From an uncultured bacterium (lineage in GTDB: Bacteria > Vulcanimicrobiota > CADAWZ01): 58,768 nt of DNA. Where the stretch lies: the NCBI GenBank assembly GCA_902790465.1, contig CADASF010000004.1:1-58768 (forward strand), read 5' to 3'. The first letter of the stretch is position 1. Each line of letters opens with the position of its first letter. A program made the position numbers and the translations under genes. Under the pieces are notes generated by a model, which worked only from the letters and a program-made list of their open reading frames with translations, ran no database searches and was not told the DNA's origin. Of the stretch, positions 1 to 8,067 are shown piece by piece.

Positions 1-1
1 T

Positions 2-37
2 GACACAATTCAAGAGTACATCAAGAACCAAGGTTAA
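2..37 (+). CDS. C-terminal end of an upstream gene (partial)
   Basis: An open frame runs in from the left edge and ends at TAA 35-37, giving the last 11 residues DTIQEYIKNQG. The composition resembles an ordinary helical C-terminus and the TAA sits just before the structured motif at 41. Only a fragment is visible, so the family cannot be told. Its place directly before a ter cluster makes another Ter-associated protein possible, but this is inference. Confidence 0.45.
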   Translation, partial: DTIQEYIKNQG

Positions 38-40
38 AAG

Positions 41-100
41 GAGCCATTCATGTGCTCAGCTAAAGACTGACCACTTTTCTGGCTCGAAAAAGATAAAATT
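41..100 (+). ncRNA. Candidate structured RNA motif, copy 1
   Basis: Bases 41-45 GAGCC pair with 81-85 GGCTC as an outer stem. Inside, 56-59 TCAG pair with 67-70 CTGA around the loop CTAAAGA. The block CTAAAGAC-N-GACCACTTTT-NN-GGCTCGAAAAA-N-ATAAAA recurs at 9961-9998. Between copies the third pair of the inner stem changes from A-T to G-C on both sides, a compensatory change that argues for RNA structure. The motif begins four bases after a stop codon and ends about 100 nt before the first terD start. I do not recognise a known riboswitch: it does not match the yybP-ykoY (Mn2+), fluoride, GEMM or preQ1 consensus as I know them. Confidence 0.5.
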
Positions 101-189
101 ATTTGAATGTTTTTTTTAATCCCTCATTAGATATTTGCTCAGAGGAAAATTTAGGAGATAGAAAATAGGGGAGAAGGAGAAAGAAAGTA

Positions 190-777
190 ATGGCTGTAAA
201 TTTGAGAAAAGGTCAAAAAGTTAGTTTGACAAAGGGAAATCCTTCATTAAAGAAAATAATGGTAGGATTAGGTTGGCAAGCGAATGATTTTAGTGGAGCA
301 GATTTTGATCTTGATGCTTCAGCTTTTTTGTGTGGTGCAAGTGGAAAATGTCCAAGAGAAACAGATTTTGTTTTTTACGGAAATTTGGAGCATCCAAGTG
401 GGGCTGTAAAACATATGGGAGATGATTTGACTGGTTCTTCAGATGGTGAACAGAATGATGATGAACAGATAATGATCGATTTAACACAGCTTCCAAATAA
501 TATTCAAAAGATTGCATTTACAGTAACGATTTATGAAGCTGATGAGAGAATGCAGAATTTTGGTCAAGTAACAAATGCCTTTATAAGAATAGTTGATGAA
601 GTTTCTGGTAAGGAGCTTATCAGATATGATCTCGGTGAAGATTTCTCTATCGAGACAGCTATCGTTGTTGGTGAGTTGTATAAGATGAATAATGAGTGGA
701 GATTCAACGCTATTGGAAGTGGTTTCAATGGCGGTTTAAAAGCACTTTGCGATCATTATGGCATAGATGCTGAGTAA
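190..777 (+). CDS. terD: TerD family Ca2+-binding stress protein (paralogue 1)
   Basis: This 195-residue protein matches the usual 190-residue TerD family. It opens with the family's N-terminal strand ([12 protein letters not shown]), has the GLGW segment, the acidic DFDLDASAF motif and the second acidic loop after GDDLTG, which together bind calcium in known TerD proteins. The end carries the family sequence [11 protein letters not shown] and [10 protein letters not shown]. It acts in the cytoplasm or at the inner membrane face in Ter-type responses to tellurite, phage or envelope stress. It heads a run of four related genes and a Ca2+ ATPase. ATG 190 follows a GGAG-rich purine stretch. Family assignment is firm; the actual stress sensed is unknown. 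Confidence 0.95.
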   Translation: MAVNLRKGQKVSLTKGNPSLKKIMVGLGWQANDFSGADFDLDASAFLCGASGKCPRETDFVFYGNLEHPSGAVKHMGDDLTGSSDGEQNDDEQIMIDLTQLPNNIQKIAFTVTIYEADERMQNFGQVTNAFIRIVDEVSGKELIRYDLGEDFSIETAIVVGELYKMNNEWRFNAIGSGFNGGLKALCDHYGIDAE

Positions 778-841
778 ATAAAAAAAACATTTTCTAAATT
801 TAAATTTAGGAAGAAAAAATATAAAGGAGATTTTAAAAAAA

Positions 842-1426
842 ATGGCAATTTCATTGAGAAAAGGCGAAAAAGTCGATTTGACAAAAAAGAATCCTGGACT
901 AAAGAAAGTAGTTGTAGGACTTGGTTGGGATGTAAATCAATTTGATACAGGTGGAGCATTCGACCTTGACGCAGCAGCATTTCTTCTCGATGCTTCAGGT
1001 AAAGTATCAAAGCAAGAAGATTTCGTATTCTATGGAAATTTAAAACATCCTTCAGGTTCTGTTGAGCACTTGGGAGATAATTTGACAGGTGGCGGCGACG
1101 GTGATGATGAGCAGATCAAAGTCGATTTGAGTAAAGTTCCTGCAGGTGTTGAAAAAATAGCATTTACAGTAACAATTTATGATGCAGAAAAGAGAATGCA
1201 GAATTTTGGTCAAGTATCAAATGCTTTCATCAGAATAGTTGATGAAGAGAAAAATGTAGAATTGACAAGATATGATCTTGGAGAAGATTTCTCTATTGAA
1301 ACAGCAGTTCTTTTTGGCGAACTCTACAGACACAGTGGCGAATGGAAATTCAATGCTATTGGAAGTGGTTATCAAGGCGGACTTGCTGCACTTTGCCATA
1401 GTTTCGGAATCCAAACAACCGACTAA
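842..1426 (+). CDS. terD: TerD family Ca2+-binding stress protein (paralogue 2)
   Basis: A 194-residue TerD paralogue, close in sequence to the product of 190-777 along its whole length, so the two probably arose by tandem duplication. It keeps both acidic calcium motifs, FDLDAAAF near residue 40 and [13 protein letters not shown] near residue 80, and the C-terminal [11 protein letters not shown]. The start ATG 842 has an AAAGGAG ribosome site about 10 bases upstream. The gap to the next gene is only 15 bases, so it is part of the same operon. This copy is nearest to the family consensus of the four and is the best candidate for the canonical TerD. Confidence 0.95.
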   Translation: MAISLRKGEKVDLTKKNPGLKKVVVGLGWDVNQFDTGGAFDLDAAAFLLDASGKVSKQEDFVFYGNLKHPSGSVEHLGDNLTGGGDGDDEQIKVDLSKVPAGVEKIAFTVTIYDAEKRMQNFGQVSNAFIRIVDEEKNVELTRYDLGEDFSIETAVLFGELYRHSGEWKFNAIGSGYQGGLAALCHSFGIQTTD

Positions 1427-1441
1427 AAGGTCTTTTAAATC

Positions 1442-2050
1442 ATGGCTATAAGACTGCAAAAAGGCAGGAAAGTACAATTAAAAAAGGCATCGTCAACAGG
1501 TATTGGTCAGGTTGCGATAAATCTAAATTGGAATTCTACACCTTCAGGTTTTTGGCCTAATTTGTGGCATTATCTTCTTGGAGTAGGTGGAATTGATCTC
1601 GATTTAGGTTGTATGTATGAATTAAAAAATGGTGATAAGGGAACTGTTCAAGCACTTGGAAATAAATTTGGTTCACTTAAAATGCCACCATATATTTCAC
1701 TTGATGGAGATGATAGAACTGGAGAATCTGCAGAAGGCGAAAATCTCAGAATTGAGGGAAATCAAATTTCCAATATAAAGAGGGTTCTTGTATATACTTT
1801 TATATATGATGGAGTTGCCAACTGGAGAGATGCAGATGCTATCGTAACTATTACAAGTAAAAATTCAGAAGACCTCATTATTAAACCTGATTCTTTTGAT
1901 TCCCAATATACTATGTTTGCTATTGCACTTATAGAAAATGTAAATGATGAGGCATTTTCTATTGAGAAAATAGCCCAATATTATAGAAATCATATAGAAC
2001 TTGATCGTGCTTTTCATTGGGGTCTTAATTGGAGACCTGGAAGGAAATAA
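1442..2050 (+). CDS. TerA-like protein (divergent TerD-fold)
   Basis: The 202-residue product begins like TerD (RLQKGRKVQLKKA) but the rest follows the C-terminal domain of TerA. Visible are GGIDLDLGC near residue 50, the stretch ALGNKFGS, PPYISLDGDDRTG near residue 90, an FIYDG-NW segment, and an ending with DRAFHWGLNW-PGRK. The calcium loops of TerD are replaced by LDGDDRTG. A hydrophobic insertion (FWPNLWHYLLGVG) sits in the first loop, at the place where the next gene also carries one. TerA proteins usually have an extra N-terminal domain, absent here. The gene is tightly packed in the operon (15 and 13 base gaps). Confidence 0.85.
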   Translation: MAIRLQKGRKVQLKKASSTGIGQVAINLNWNSTPSGFWPNLWHYLLGVGGIDLDLGCMYELKNGDKGTVQALGNKFGSLKMPPYISLDGDDRTGESAEGENLRIEGNQISNIKRVLVYTFIYDGVANWRDADAIVTITSKNSEDLIIKPDSFDSQYTMFAIALIENVNDEAFSIEKIAQYYRNHIELDRAFHWGLNWRPGRK

Positions 2051-2063
2051 GGGGGATTTTTAA

Positions 2064-2669
2064 ATGTCTGTTAGTTTGAAAAAAGGTCAGAAAGTAAGTC
2101 TTTCTAAATCTGCACCTTCTGGACTTTCTAAAGTCATGGTTGGTCTTGGTTGGGATCCTGTTAAACCTAAAGGTGGCGGTTTGTTGTCATTGATTTTTGG
2201 TTCCAGCGAACCAAATTTTGATTGCGATGCTTCAGTTTTTCTTCTAAGTAATGGAAAATTGAGAGGAAATAAAGATATTGTATATTATGGCAATTTACGT
2301 CATTCAAGTGGAGCTGTTGAACATAAGGGAGATAATCTGACAGGTGGAGGAGAAGGTGATGATGAGGAGATATTTATTGATTTCAACAAACTTCCTCCAG
2401 CTTATGATAGGCTTATAGTTGTTGTAAATATATATCAGGCAAAATCAAGAAATCAACATTTTGGAATGATAAAAAATGCTTTTATTAGAATTGTTGATGT
2501 TAAGAAAATGCAGGAGATGTGTAGATTTGATCTCTCAGATGATTATTCTGGAATGACAGCTATGATTTTTGGTGAGTTGTATAAAGAAAATGGAGAATGG
2601 CAATTTTCCGCTGTAGGAGAAGGTACGATAGATAACAGTATAAATAGTTTATCAGACCGTTATAAATAA
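2064..2669 (+). CDS. terD: TerD family stress protein with loop insertion (paralogue 3)
   Basis: A 201-residue TerD-family protein with SLKKGQKVSLSK at the start, GLGWDP, the acidic motif NFDCDASVF and [14 protein letters not shown]. Compared with the first two paralogues it has about 14 extra residues (KGGGLLSLIFGSSEP) between GLGW and the first acidic motif. The C-terminal part is more divergent (DLSDDYSGMTA in place of [11 protein letters not shown]) and the final segment is shorter. ATG 2064 follows AAGGGGG at a spacing of 8. It is the fourth and last Ter gene before the calcium ATPase. Confidence 0.92.
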   Translation: MSVSLKKGQKVSLSKSAPSGLSKVMVGLGWDPVKPKGGGLLSLIFGSSEPNFDCDASVFLLSNGKLRGNKDIVYYGNLRHSSGAVEHKGDNLTGGGEGDDEEIFIDFNKLPPAYDRLIVVVNIYQAKSRNQHFGMIKNAFIRIVDVKKMQEMCRFDLSDDYSGMTAMIFGELYKENGEWQFSAVGEGTIDNSINSLSDRYK

Positions 2670-2749
2670 TCATATATTTTTTTGGGGTTTAGGAGAAGTC
2701 ATTTTTTGATTTCTCCTAAATTTGTTATTTTAAAGAGGTGAATTTTTTT

Positions 2750-5614
2750 ATGGCAGATAAAGATAAAAATGTCGATAAACTCGACGATAAGTCAGTTGAG
2801 AAAAAAAAGAAAAAGAAAGTAAAAGAATCTGAAGATAAGCCAGTTGAGAAAAAACTGAAAAAGAAAGATTCTTCTGAGAAAAAAAGTAACAGAGTAATTA
2901 CAACAGAGGGTTTAACTGACAAGCAGGTTGAAGAATCAAGAAAAGAACATGGTTCAAATGAAATTCCTGATTCTGAACCAACCACATTTTGGGAAGCATT
3001 CAAAGAAACTTTTGAAGACCCAATGATCAGAATTTTGCTTGCTATTGCTGTTATTATGATAGTGTTATATTTCCTTGGTTATTCTGAAATTTATGAGCCA
3101 CTTGGAACAATAATAGCTGTTTTAATAGTTGCATTTGTTTCAGCAAAAACAAGTGTTGCAAGTGATACTAAATATCGTGAATTAAAGGACAGCACCGAAA
3201 AAGATAAATGTAAAGTTCACAGAAACGGTGTCGTAAGTGTAATTGAAGTTGACGATGTTGTTGTCGGTGATAAAGTTCTCTTGCAATCTGGTGATAAGAT
3301 TCCTGCAGATGGTGTTTTGATAGACGGAAGTCTAAAAATAGACAACTCTGCATTAAATGGAGAGGCTGAAGAATGTCCAAAATGGGCAACAACCGATCCT
3401 GATTTTGAACCAAATTATGATTCTGGTGAAGTATTTGTTGATAAACATTCACTCTTCAGAGGAGCTGTTGTTTTTGACGGCGAGGGTATTTTAGATGTAA
3501 GAAAAGTCGGTTTAAAGACAATGGTTGGAAAGATGGCTGAGGAAATGCAGGAAGAAGAGCCAGATTCTCCACTTAAAGTCAAACTTGCAAAACTTGCCGA
3601 TCAGATTTCTACTTTTGGATATATATCTGCTGGAGTAATTGCTGTTTTGTATCTAATTTATTTTGGATTTAGAGGCGATTTCAATCTATTTTTTGCTAAA
3701 TGCCAAGAAGTTGGATTTGGTGTTTTGGGAATGGGAGCTATTTTAAAGCCTGTAATTCATAAGATTGTTGAAGCTGTATCTCTTGCAATTATAATTGTTG
3801 TCTGTGCTGTTCCAGAAGGTCTTCCTTTGATGATCTCTCTTGTGCTTATGCAGAACACAAGTAAAATGCTTGACCACAATGTTCTTGTAAGAAAAGCTGT
3901 TGGTATTGAAACAGCAGGTTCACTAAATATACTTTTCAGTGATAAAACAGGAACTATCACAAAAGGTGCTTTGGAAGTTGTCGATTTCTTCCTTGGTGAT
4001 GGAAAGTCTGTACCTATAATACAATTAAAGAATCTTGATAAAGTAAAAAATCTTGTTGATTTTGCAATAGGTAAAAATACACAGTCAATGTTTGATGGCA
4101 ATCACAAAGTCATCGGTGGTAATGCAACAGACCAATCACTTATGAAATTCATAGGTGAAGATGTATATAGAAAACTTGCAAATGACGAAGTAAATGTTGT
4201 AACTGTCCATCAAGGATTCAATTCAGCAAACAAATTTAGCCAAGCAAGAATTGATACACTTGGAAAGACTTTCTACAAAGGAGCTCCTGAAAGACTTCTT
4301 GCAAAAGCTAAAAAATATCTCGATGAAAATGGAAATGTACAAGAACTCGATAAAGCAAAAGTTGACAAAAAGATTGATGAATTGGCAACAAAAGCCATGA
4401 GAGTTTTGGCATTTGGTTATTCCGAAAGCAAACTTGAAGAAAATGTTATAAATGATGATGTTGTCATAATCGGCTTAGTTGGAATCAGAGATGATGTAAG
4501 ACCTGAAGCAAAAGAAGCTATAAGAGAAGTACAAGAAGCTGGTATTCAAGTAGTTATGATTACTGGTGATAGACTTGAAACAGCCGTTGCTATTGCTAAA
4601 GACGCAGGTCTTATAAAGAGCAATGACGATGTAGCACTTTCATCTGCAGAACTAAATAAGATGTCAGATGATGAAGTCAAGAGAATTGTTCCAAGAATCA
4701 GAGTTATTGCAAGAGCATTGCCAACAGATAAATCAAGAATGGTAAGAGTTTGCCAAGAGATGAATTTAGTTGTTGGTATGACTGGTGATGGTGTTAATGA
4801 TTCTCCTGCATTGAAGAGAGCAGATGTCGGTTTTGCTATGGGTAGTGGAACTGAAGCAGCAAAAGAAGCTGGCGAAATCGTCATTATTGATGACAATTTC
4901 AAATCAATAAAAGATGCTATTTGGTATGGTCGTACAATTTACCATAATATCTTAAAATTCTGTAAATTCCAACTTGTAATCAATGTTGCTGCTGTTGTAG
5001 TCAGTGCTATAGGTCCTTTCTTTGGTGTTGATGAACCTTTGAAAGTTACCCACTTGTTGTTTGTAAACCTCGTTATGGATGGTCTCGGTGCTATAATGCT
5101 TGGAAATGAACCTGCTCTTGAAAAATATATGAAAGAGAAACCAAGAAGAAGAGATGAAAATATTGTAAGTGTTGCAATGATGACTCAAATTATTCTTATG
5201 GGACTCTGGATGACAATAATCAGTTTCATTTTCTTGAAAGTCGGTTTCTTCAAAGATATTTGTGGTGGAACAGATGCACAGTTAAAAACAGCTTATTTCG
5301 TACTTTTCATTGTAGCTGCTTTGTTTAATGGCTTCAATGTCAGAGATGAAAAATTTGGCATTTTCAAAGGATTAAATGAAAATAAAGGCTTCTTAGTTGT
5401 TTTTGGAATAATAATTGCCGTTCAACTTACAATAGTAAATATTGGAGTTTTGGGTGGATTCTTTGCTGAAATAGGAAAAGTATTCAGCTGTGTTCCATTT
5501 GCACCTGCAGGATATATTGCTGTATTCTTATTTGCATTTACAATGATACCTGTTGATATGATGAGAAAATTCATGCATTGGACAATGAAAGTTATTGAAG
5601 AAAAGAAAGATTAA
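2750..5614 (+). CDS. Ca2+-transporting P-type ATPase (PMCA/SERCA-like)
   Basis: A 954-residue P-type ATPase, expected to export calcium across the cytoplasmic membrane. The phosphorylation motif SDKTGTITKG places the aspartate near residue 398; TGDRLETA and GDGVNDSPALKRADVGFAMG complete the catalytic domain. The M4 motif VCAVPEGLP and the M6 motif NLVMDG are the Ca2+-coordinating signatures of type II pumps. The actuator loop has NGEAEE where TGES is usual: Thr and Ser are replaced but the catalytic Glu stays. The first 45 residues are an unusual Lys/Glu-rich extension. ATG 2750 is preferred over the GTG at 2738, which is itself part of the AGAGGTG ribosome site. It lies 80 bases after the Ter genes, suggesting joint calcium handling. 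Confidence 0.93.
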   Translation: MADKDKNVDKLDDKSVEKKKKKKVKESEDKPVEKKLKKKDSSEKKSNRVITTEGLTDKQVEESRKEHGSNEIPDSEPTTFWEAFKETFEDPMIRILLAIAVIMIVLYFLGYSEIYEPLGTIIAVLIVAFVSAKTSVASDTKYRELKDSTEKDKCKVHRNGVVSVIEVDDVVVGDKVLLQSGDKIPADGVLIDGSLKIDNSALNGEAEECPKWATTDPDFEPNYDSGEVFVDKHSLFRGAVVFDGEGILDVRKVGLKTMVGKMAEEMQEEEPDSPLKVKLAKLADQISTFGYISAGVIAVLYLIYFGFRGDFNLFFAKCQEVGFGVLGMGAILKPVIHKIVEAVSLAIIIVVCAVPEGLPLMISLVLMQNTSKMLDHNVLVRKAVGIETAGSLNILFSDKTGTITKGALEVVDFFLGDGKSVPIIQLKNLDKVKNLVDFAIGKNTQSMFDGNHKVIGGNATDQSLMKFIGEDVYRKLANDEVNVVTVHQGFNSANKFSQARIDTLGKTFYKGAPERLLAKAKKYLDENGNVQELDKAKVDKKIDELATKAMRVLAFGYSESKLEENVINDDVVIIGLVGIRDDVRPEAKEAIREVQEAGIQVVMITGDRLETAVAIAKDAGLIKSNDDVALSSAELNKMSDDEVKRIVPRIRVIARALPTDKSRMVRVCQEMNLVVGMTGDGVNDSPALKRADVGFAMGSGTEAAKEAGEIVIIDDNFKSIKDAIWYGRTIYHNILKFCKFQLVINVAAVVVSAIGPFFGVDEPLKVTHLLFVNLVMDGLGAIMLGNEPALEKYMKEKPRRRDENIVSVAMMTQIILMGLWMTIISFIFLKVGFFKDICGGTDAQLKTAYFVLFIVAALFNGFNVRDEKFGIFKGLNENKGFLVVFGIIIAVQLTIVNIGVLGGFFAEIGKVFSCVPFAPAGYIAVFLFAFTMIPVDMMRKFMHWTMKVIEEKKD

Positions 5615-5633
5615 AATTTTTATTTAACAATAT

Positions 5634-5671
5634 AAAAAAGCACTCTTTTATTTAAGGGTGCTTTTTTTATT
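5634..5671 (+). terminator. Intrinsic terminator of the ter/Ca2+-ATPase operon
   Basis: The stem AAAAAGCACTCTT / AAGGGTGCTTTTT is followed by a T run, 20 bases after the ATPase stop. Confidence 0.85.
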
Positions 5672-5737
5672 GTGTTTTCTTATTGTTAAAGTTATTTTCT
5701 TTTAGAAGGAGGCTTTTATATTTTTGATGAATTTTTT

Positions 5738-5793
5738 ATATATTATTTCAAATTCTGACTTTATTTTTAGCCATTAATAATATTATATTTTTC
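5738..5793. repeat. Degenerate copy of the 55.5-kb palindromic repeat
   Basis: The stretch beginning TATTATTTCAAATT resembles the left end of the inverted-repeat element at 55504-55560 (roughly three quarters of about 55 bases identical by eye). No right end is visible, so it looks like a decayed fragment in the leader of the next operon. Confidence 0.4.
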
Positions 5794-5832
5794 AATCACG
5801 AGCAATTTCTATAGAAAGGGGAGTGTTCTTAT

Positions 5833-6300
5833 TTGATTGAAAATGCTTTACCTCCATCATTTGCGGAAATAGATATGACATATTATCTGCACTATGTAAG
5901 TAATAGTTCATCTACAGATGTATTGGAAAGTATTGATCCTGCTTCTGATTCTTCTTTTTCTCCAATAAGAAAAACTGTATTAGTTTTAAAATCTGATTCA
6001 CTTGGTTGTGATGATTCAGGATTTGGAAAAAAACTTTTGACAGAATTTTTGCATGAGATGTATTTGAGCAAAAAGAAACCTGGGACAGTTATACTTTTAA
6101 ATACGGCTGTTAAATTGATTGAAAGCTCAACAGGTATGTGTATTTTTTCATCACTTGAAAAGCAATCTGTCAAAATTTTGATATGTATGAGCTCTGCAGA
6201 GAAATATAAAGTTTTGGATAAACTCAATTTTGGAACAGCTGTTTTAATGGAAGAAATTTTTAGAGAGATAATGAATGCTACAAAGGTAATATCAATATAA
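5833..6300 (+). CDS. DsrE-fold protein, like the C-terminal domain of YedF
   Basis: The 155-residue product resembles the DsrE-like half of YedF (selenium-metabolism sulfurtransferase-like family): KTVLVLKSDSLGCDD near residue 47, a VILLNTAVKL segment that corresponds to the family's FLNSGVKL, and a C-terminal GTAVLMEEIF. The usual CGTC redox motif is replaced by ICMSSAEKY, so only one Cys remains there, and the N-terminal TusA domain of YedF is missing. The start is TTG 5833, chosen because AAAGGGGAG lies 9 bases upstream. It leads an apparent operon with 6328, 7068 and 8068 (gaps 27, 14 and 4). A sulfur-relay function is doubtful. Confidence 0.6.
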   Translation: MIENALPPSFAEIDMTYYLHYVSNSSSTDVLESIDPASDSSFSPIRKTVLVLKSDSLGCDDSGFGKKLLTEFLHEMYLSKKKPGTVILLNTAVKLIESSTGMCIFSSLEKQSVKILICMSSAEKYKVLDKLNFGTAVLMEEIFREIMNATKVISI

Positions 6301-6327
6301 TAATTATAATATAAACAGGTGATAAAT

Positions 6328-7053
6328 ATGATTTCTATTGTAGTGCCATGTTATAATGAGGCTGAGTCATTGCCACTTTTGGCTGATAAAATTTTTGAGG
6401 TTTTAAATAAAAACAATATAGAGGGAGAATTAGTAGTTGTTGATGACAATTCTCCAGATGGCACAGGTGATGTTGCTGAAAAATTAAAAGAAAAATACAA
6501 TGTAAAAGTTGTGCATAGGGAAGGAAAAGCTGGACTTTCAAGTGCTGTTGTAGCTGGATTTAAAGTTTCTTCTGGTGATATATTGGGAGTTATGGATGCA
6601 GATTTGAGTCATGATCCTGAAATAATTCCTCGTCTTGTTTCTCCTCTTGAAAAGAATAAAGCTCAAGTTGCTATTGGTAGTCGTCATGTAAAAGGTGGAG
6701 GCAGTGAAAATTGGCCTTTGATAAGGCGATTTATTTCCAAGACTGCAATAATTATGGGACGAATTGTTACTAATGTAAGAGATGTTACTTCTGGCTATTT
6801 CTTTTTTAGAAAAGAAGTAATAGATGGAATTGATATAAATCCCATAGGTTTTAAAATAGGTCTTGAAATTTTTGTAAAAGGTAATTATGAGCATTTCATA
6901 GAGATTCCGTTTATTTTCAAAGATAGGCGTTTTGGAAGTAGCAAACTCGGAAAAGGTGAAGTCATAAATTATATCAAACATTTGTTTGCATTGAGAAAAT
7001 TTCTTTCATCACATAAAGATAAAAAAAGACCGACTGCTGTTCAAGAAGATTGA
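6328..7053 (+). CDS. Family 2 glycosyltransferase, polyprenol-phosphate mannosyltransferase-like
   Basis: A 241-residue soluble GT-A enzyme of the dolichol-phosphate-mannose synthase type, which moves a sugar from a nucleotide donor to polyprenyl phosphate. Visible are VVPCYNEAESL at the start, VVDDNSPDGTG near residue 36, the metal-binding DADLSHDPE near residue 90, SGYFFFRKEV and the C-terminal FKDRRFGSSKL found in this subgroup. No C-terminal membrane helices are present, so it is the short form. ATG 6328 is chosen over the GTG at 6319, since ACAGGTGA serves as its ribosome site. The product likely feeds envelope glycan or lipid synthesis. Confidence 0.88.
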   Translation: MISIVVPCYNEAESLPLLADKIFEVLNKNNIEGELVVVDDNSPDGTGDVAEKLKEKYNVKVVHREGKAGLSSAVVAGFKVSSGDILGVMDADLSHDPEIIPRLVSPLEKNKAQVAIGSRHVKGGGSENWPLIRRFISKTAIIMGRIVTNVRDVTSGYFFFRKEVIDGIDINPIGFKIGLEIFVKGNYEHFIEIPFIFKDRRFGSSKLGKGEVINYIKHLFALRKFLSSHKDKKRPTAVQED

Positions 7054-7067
7054 AAGGGGAAAAAAAT

Positions 7068-8063
7068 ATGAAATATTTACAATTAAGTATTTTATCATTT
7101 TTTATAATTTTATTTTCTTTATCAACTCCTGCTTATTCGGCATATCCACCAAGTCAGGAAAAATCTGTTATAAATGCCGTAAAAAAAGCAAAGCCTTCTG
7201 TTGTCAAAATTAAAACAACATCAAAAGATGGTAGAACTGGTGGTGGAAGTGGTATTGTTTTGACTAAAGATGGTTTCATTTTGACAAATGAGCATGTTGT
7301 CAGAAATGCTTCAACAATTCAGGTTATTTTAGTAAATGGTAAAACTTTTAGTGCTGTCATAAGTGGTACTTCTGCTGCAAAAGATTTGGCTGTTATAAAA
7401 GTAAAAGCAAGTAATTTGCCTGTTCCAAAATTTGGCGATTCTTCAAAACTTGAACTGGGTCAGACGGCAATAGCAATAGGAAATCCACTTCAATTTCAAT
7501 GGACAGTAACTGTTGGATGTGTAAGTGCTTTGAATAGGGATATTCAGAGAAAAGATTTGACATATAGAAATATGATTCAGACAGATACTGCTATAAATAG
7601 TGGTTCTTCTGGCGGTGCTTTGATTAATTTAAATGGTGAAGTTATAGGTGTCAATACAGTTGTTTATAGAGCTAAAAATGCCCAAGGACTTAGTTTTGCA
7701 ATTCCGATAAATATAGCTCTTGATGCTTCAAAATATTTGAGAAAAGGTGAAATACAGAGTTCACCTAAGCCTTGGATTGGAATAGGTGTAAAAACTATAA
7801 CTAAAGAAATTGCTGAAAATTATGATCTTCCTGTCAGAAATGGTGTATATGTTGAGACAGTAATTGACTATGGTCCAGCCAAAAAAGCAGGAATTGAGCA
7901 GGGATGTTTAATAACTAATTTTAATGGTCAGCGTATTCTTTCCACAGATGATTTTGGGGCTATGTTAAATGGTTGTGTTCCAGGACAATCTATTGAACTA
8001 ACTGTTTGGAAACATGGTAAAAAAACAACGATGAATGTTGTAGTTGAACATAAATCACATTAA
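7068..8063 (+). CDS. HtrA/Deg-type serine protease with PDZ domain
   Basis: A 331-residue exported trypsin-like protease. An N-terminal signal peptide (hydrophobic residues 5-24) ends near AYSA. The catalytic triad is visible as TNEHVV (His76), AAKDLAVIKV (Asp106) and NSGSSGGAL (Ser181). One PDZ domain follows from about residue 235 (GIGVKTI... GPAKKAGIEQGC... SIELTVWKHG). One PDZ domain and the short length resemble DegS or small HtrA rather than DegP. It would degrade or sense misfolded envelope proteins. ATG 7068 follows GAAAGGGG; the in-frame TTG at 7050 would overlap the previous gene and lacks a site. Confidence 0.93.
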   Translation: MKYLQLSILSFFIILFSLSTPAYSAYPPSQEKSVINAVKKAKPSVVKIKTTSKDGRTGGGSGIVLTKDGFILTNEHVVRNASTIQVILVNGKTFSAVISGTSAAKDLAVIKVKASNLPVPKFGDSSKLELGQTAIAIGNPLQFQWTVTVGCVSALNRDIQRKDLTYRNMIQTDTAINSGSSGGALINLNGEVIGVNTVVYRAKNAQGLSFAIPINIALDASKYLRKGEIQSSPKPWIGIGVKTITKEIAENYDLPVRNGVYVETVIDYGPAKKAGIEQGCLITNFNGQRILSTDDFGAMLNGCVPGQSIELTVWKHGKKTTMNVVVEHKSH

Positions 8064-8067
8064 TATT

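Noticed and set aside
41-100. Known metal or nucleotide riboswitch (yybP-ykoY, fluoride, GEMM) before the ter/ATPase operon
   Set aside because: The location before a cation pump was suggestive, but the conserved loops of those classes are absent.
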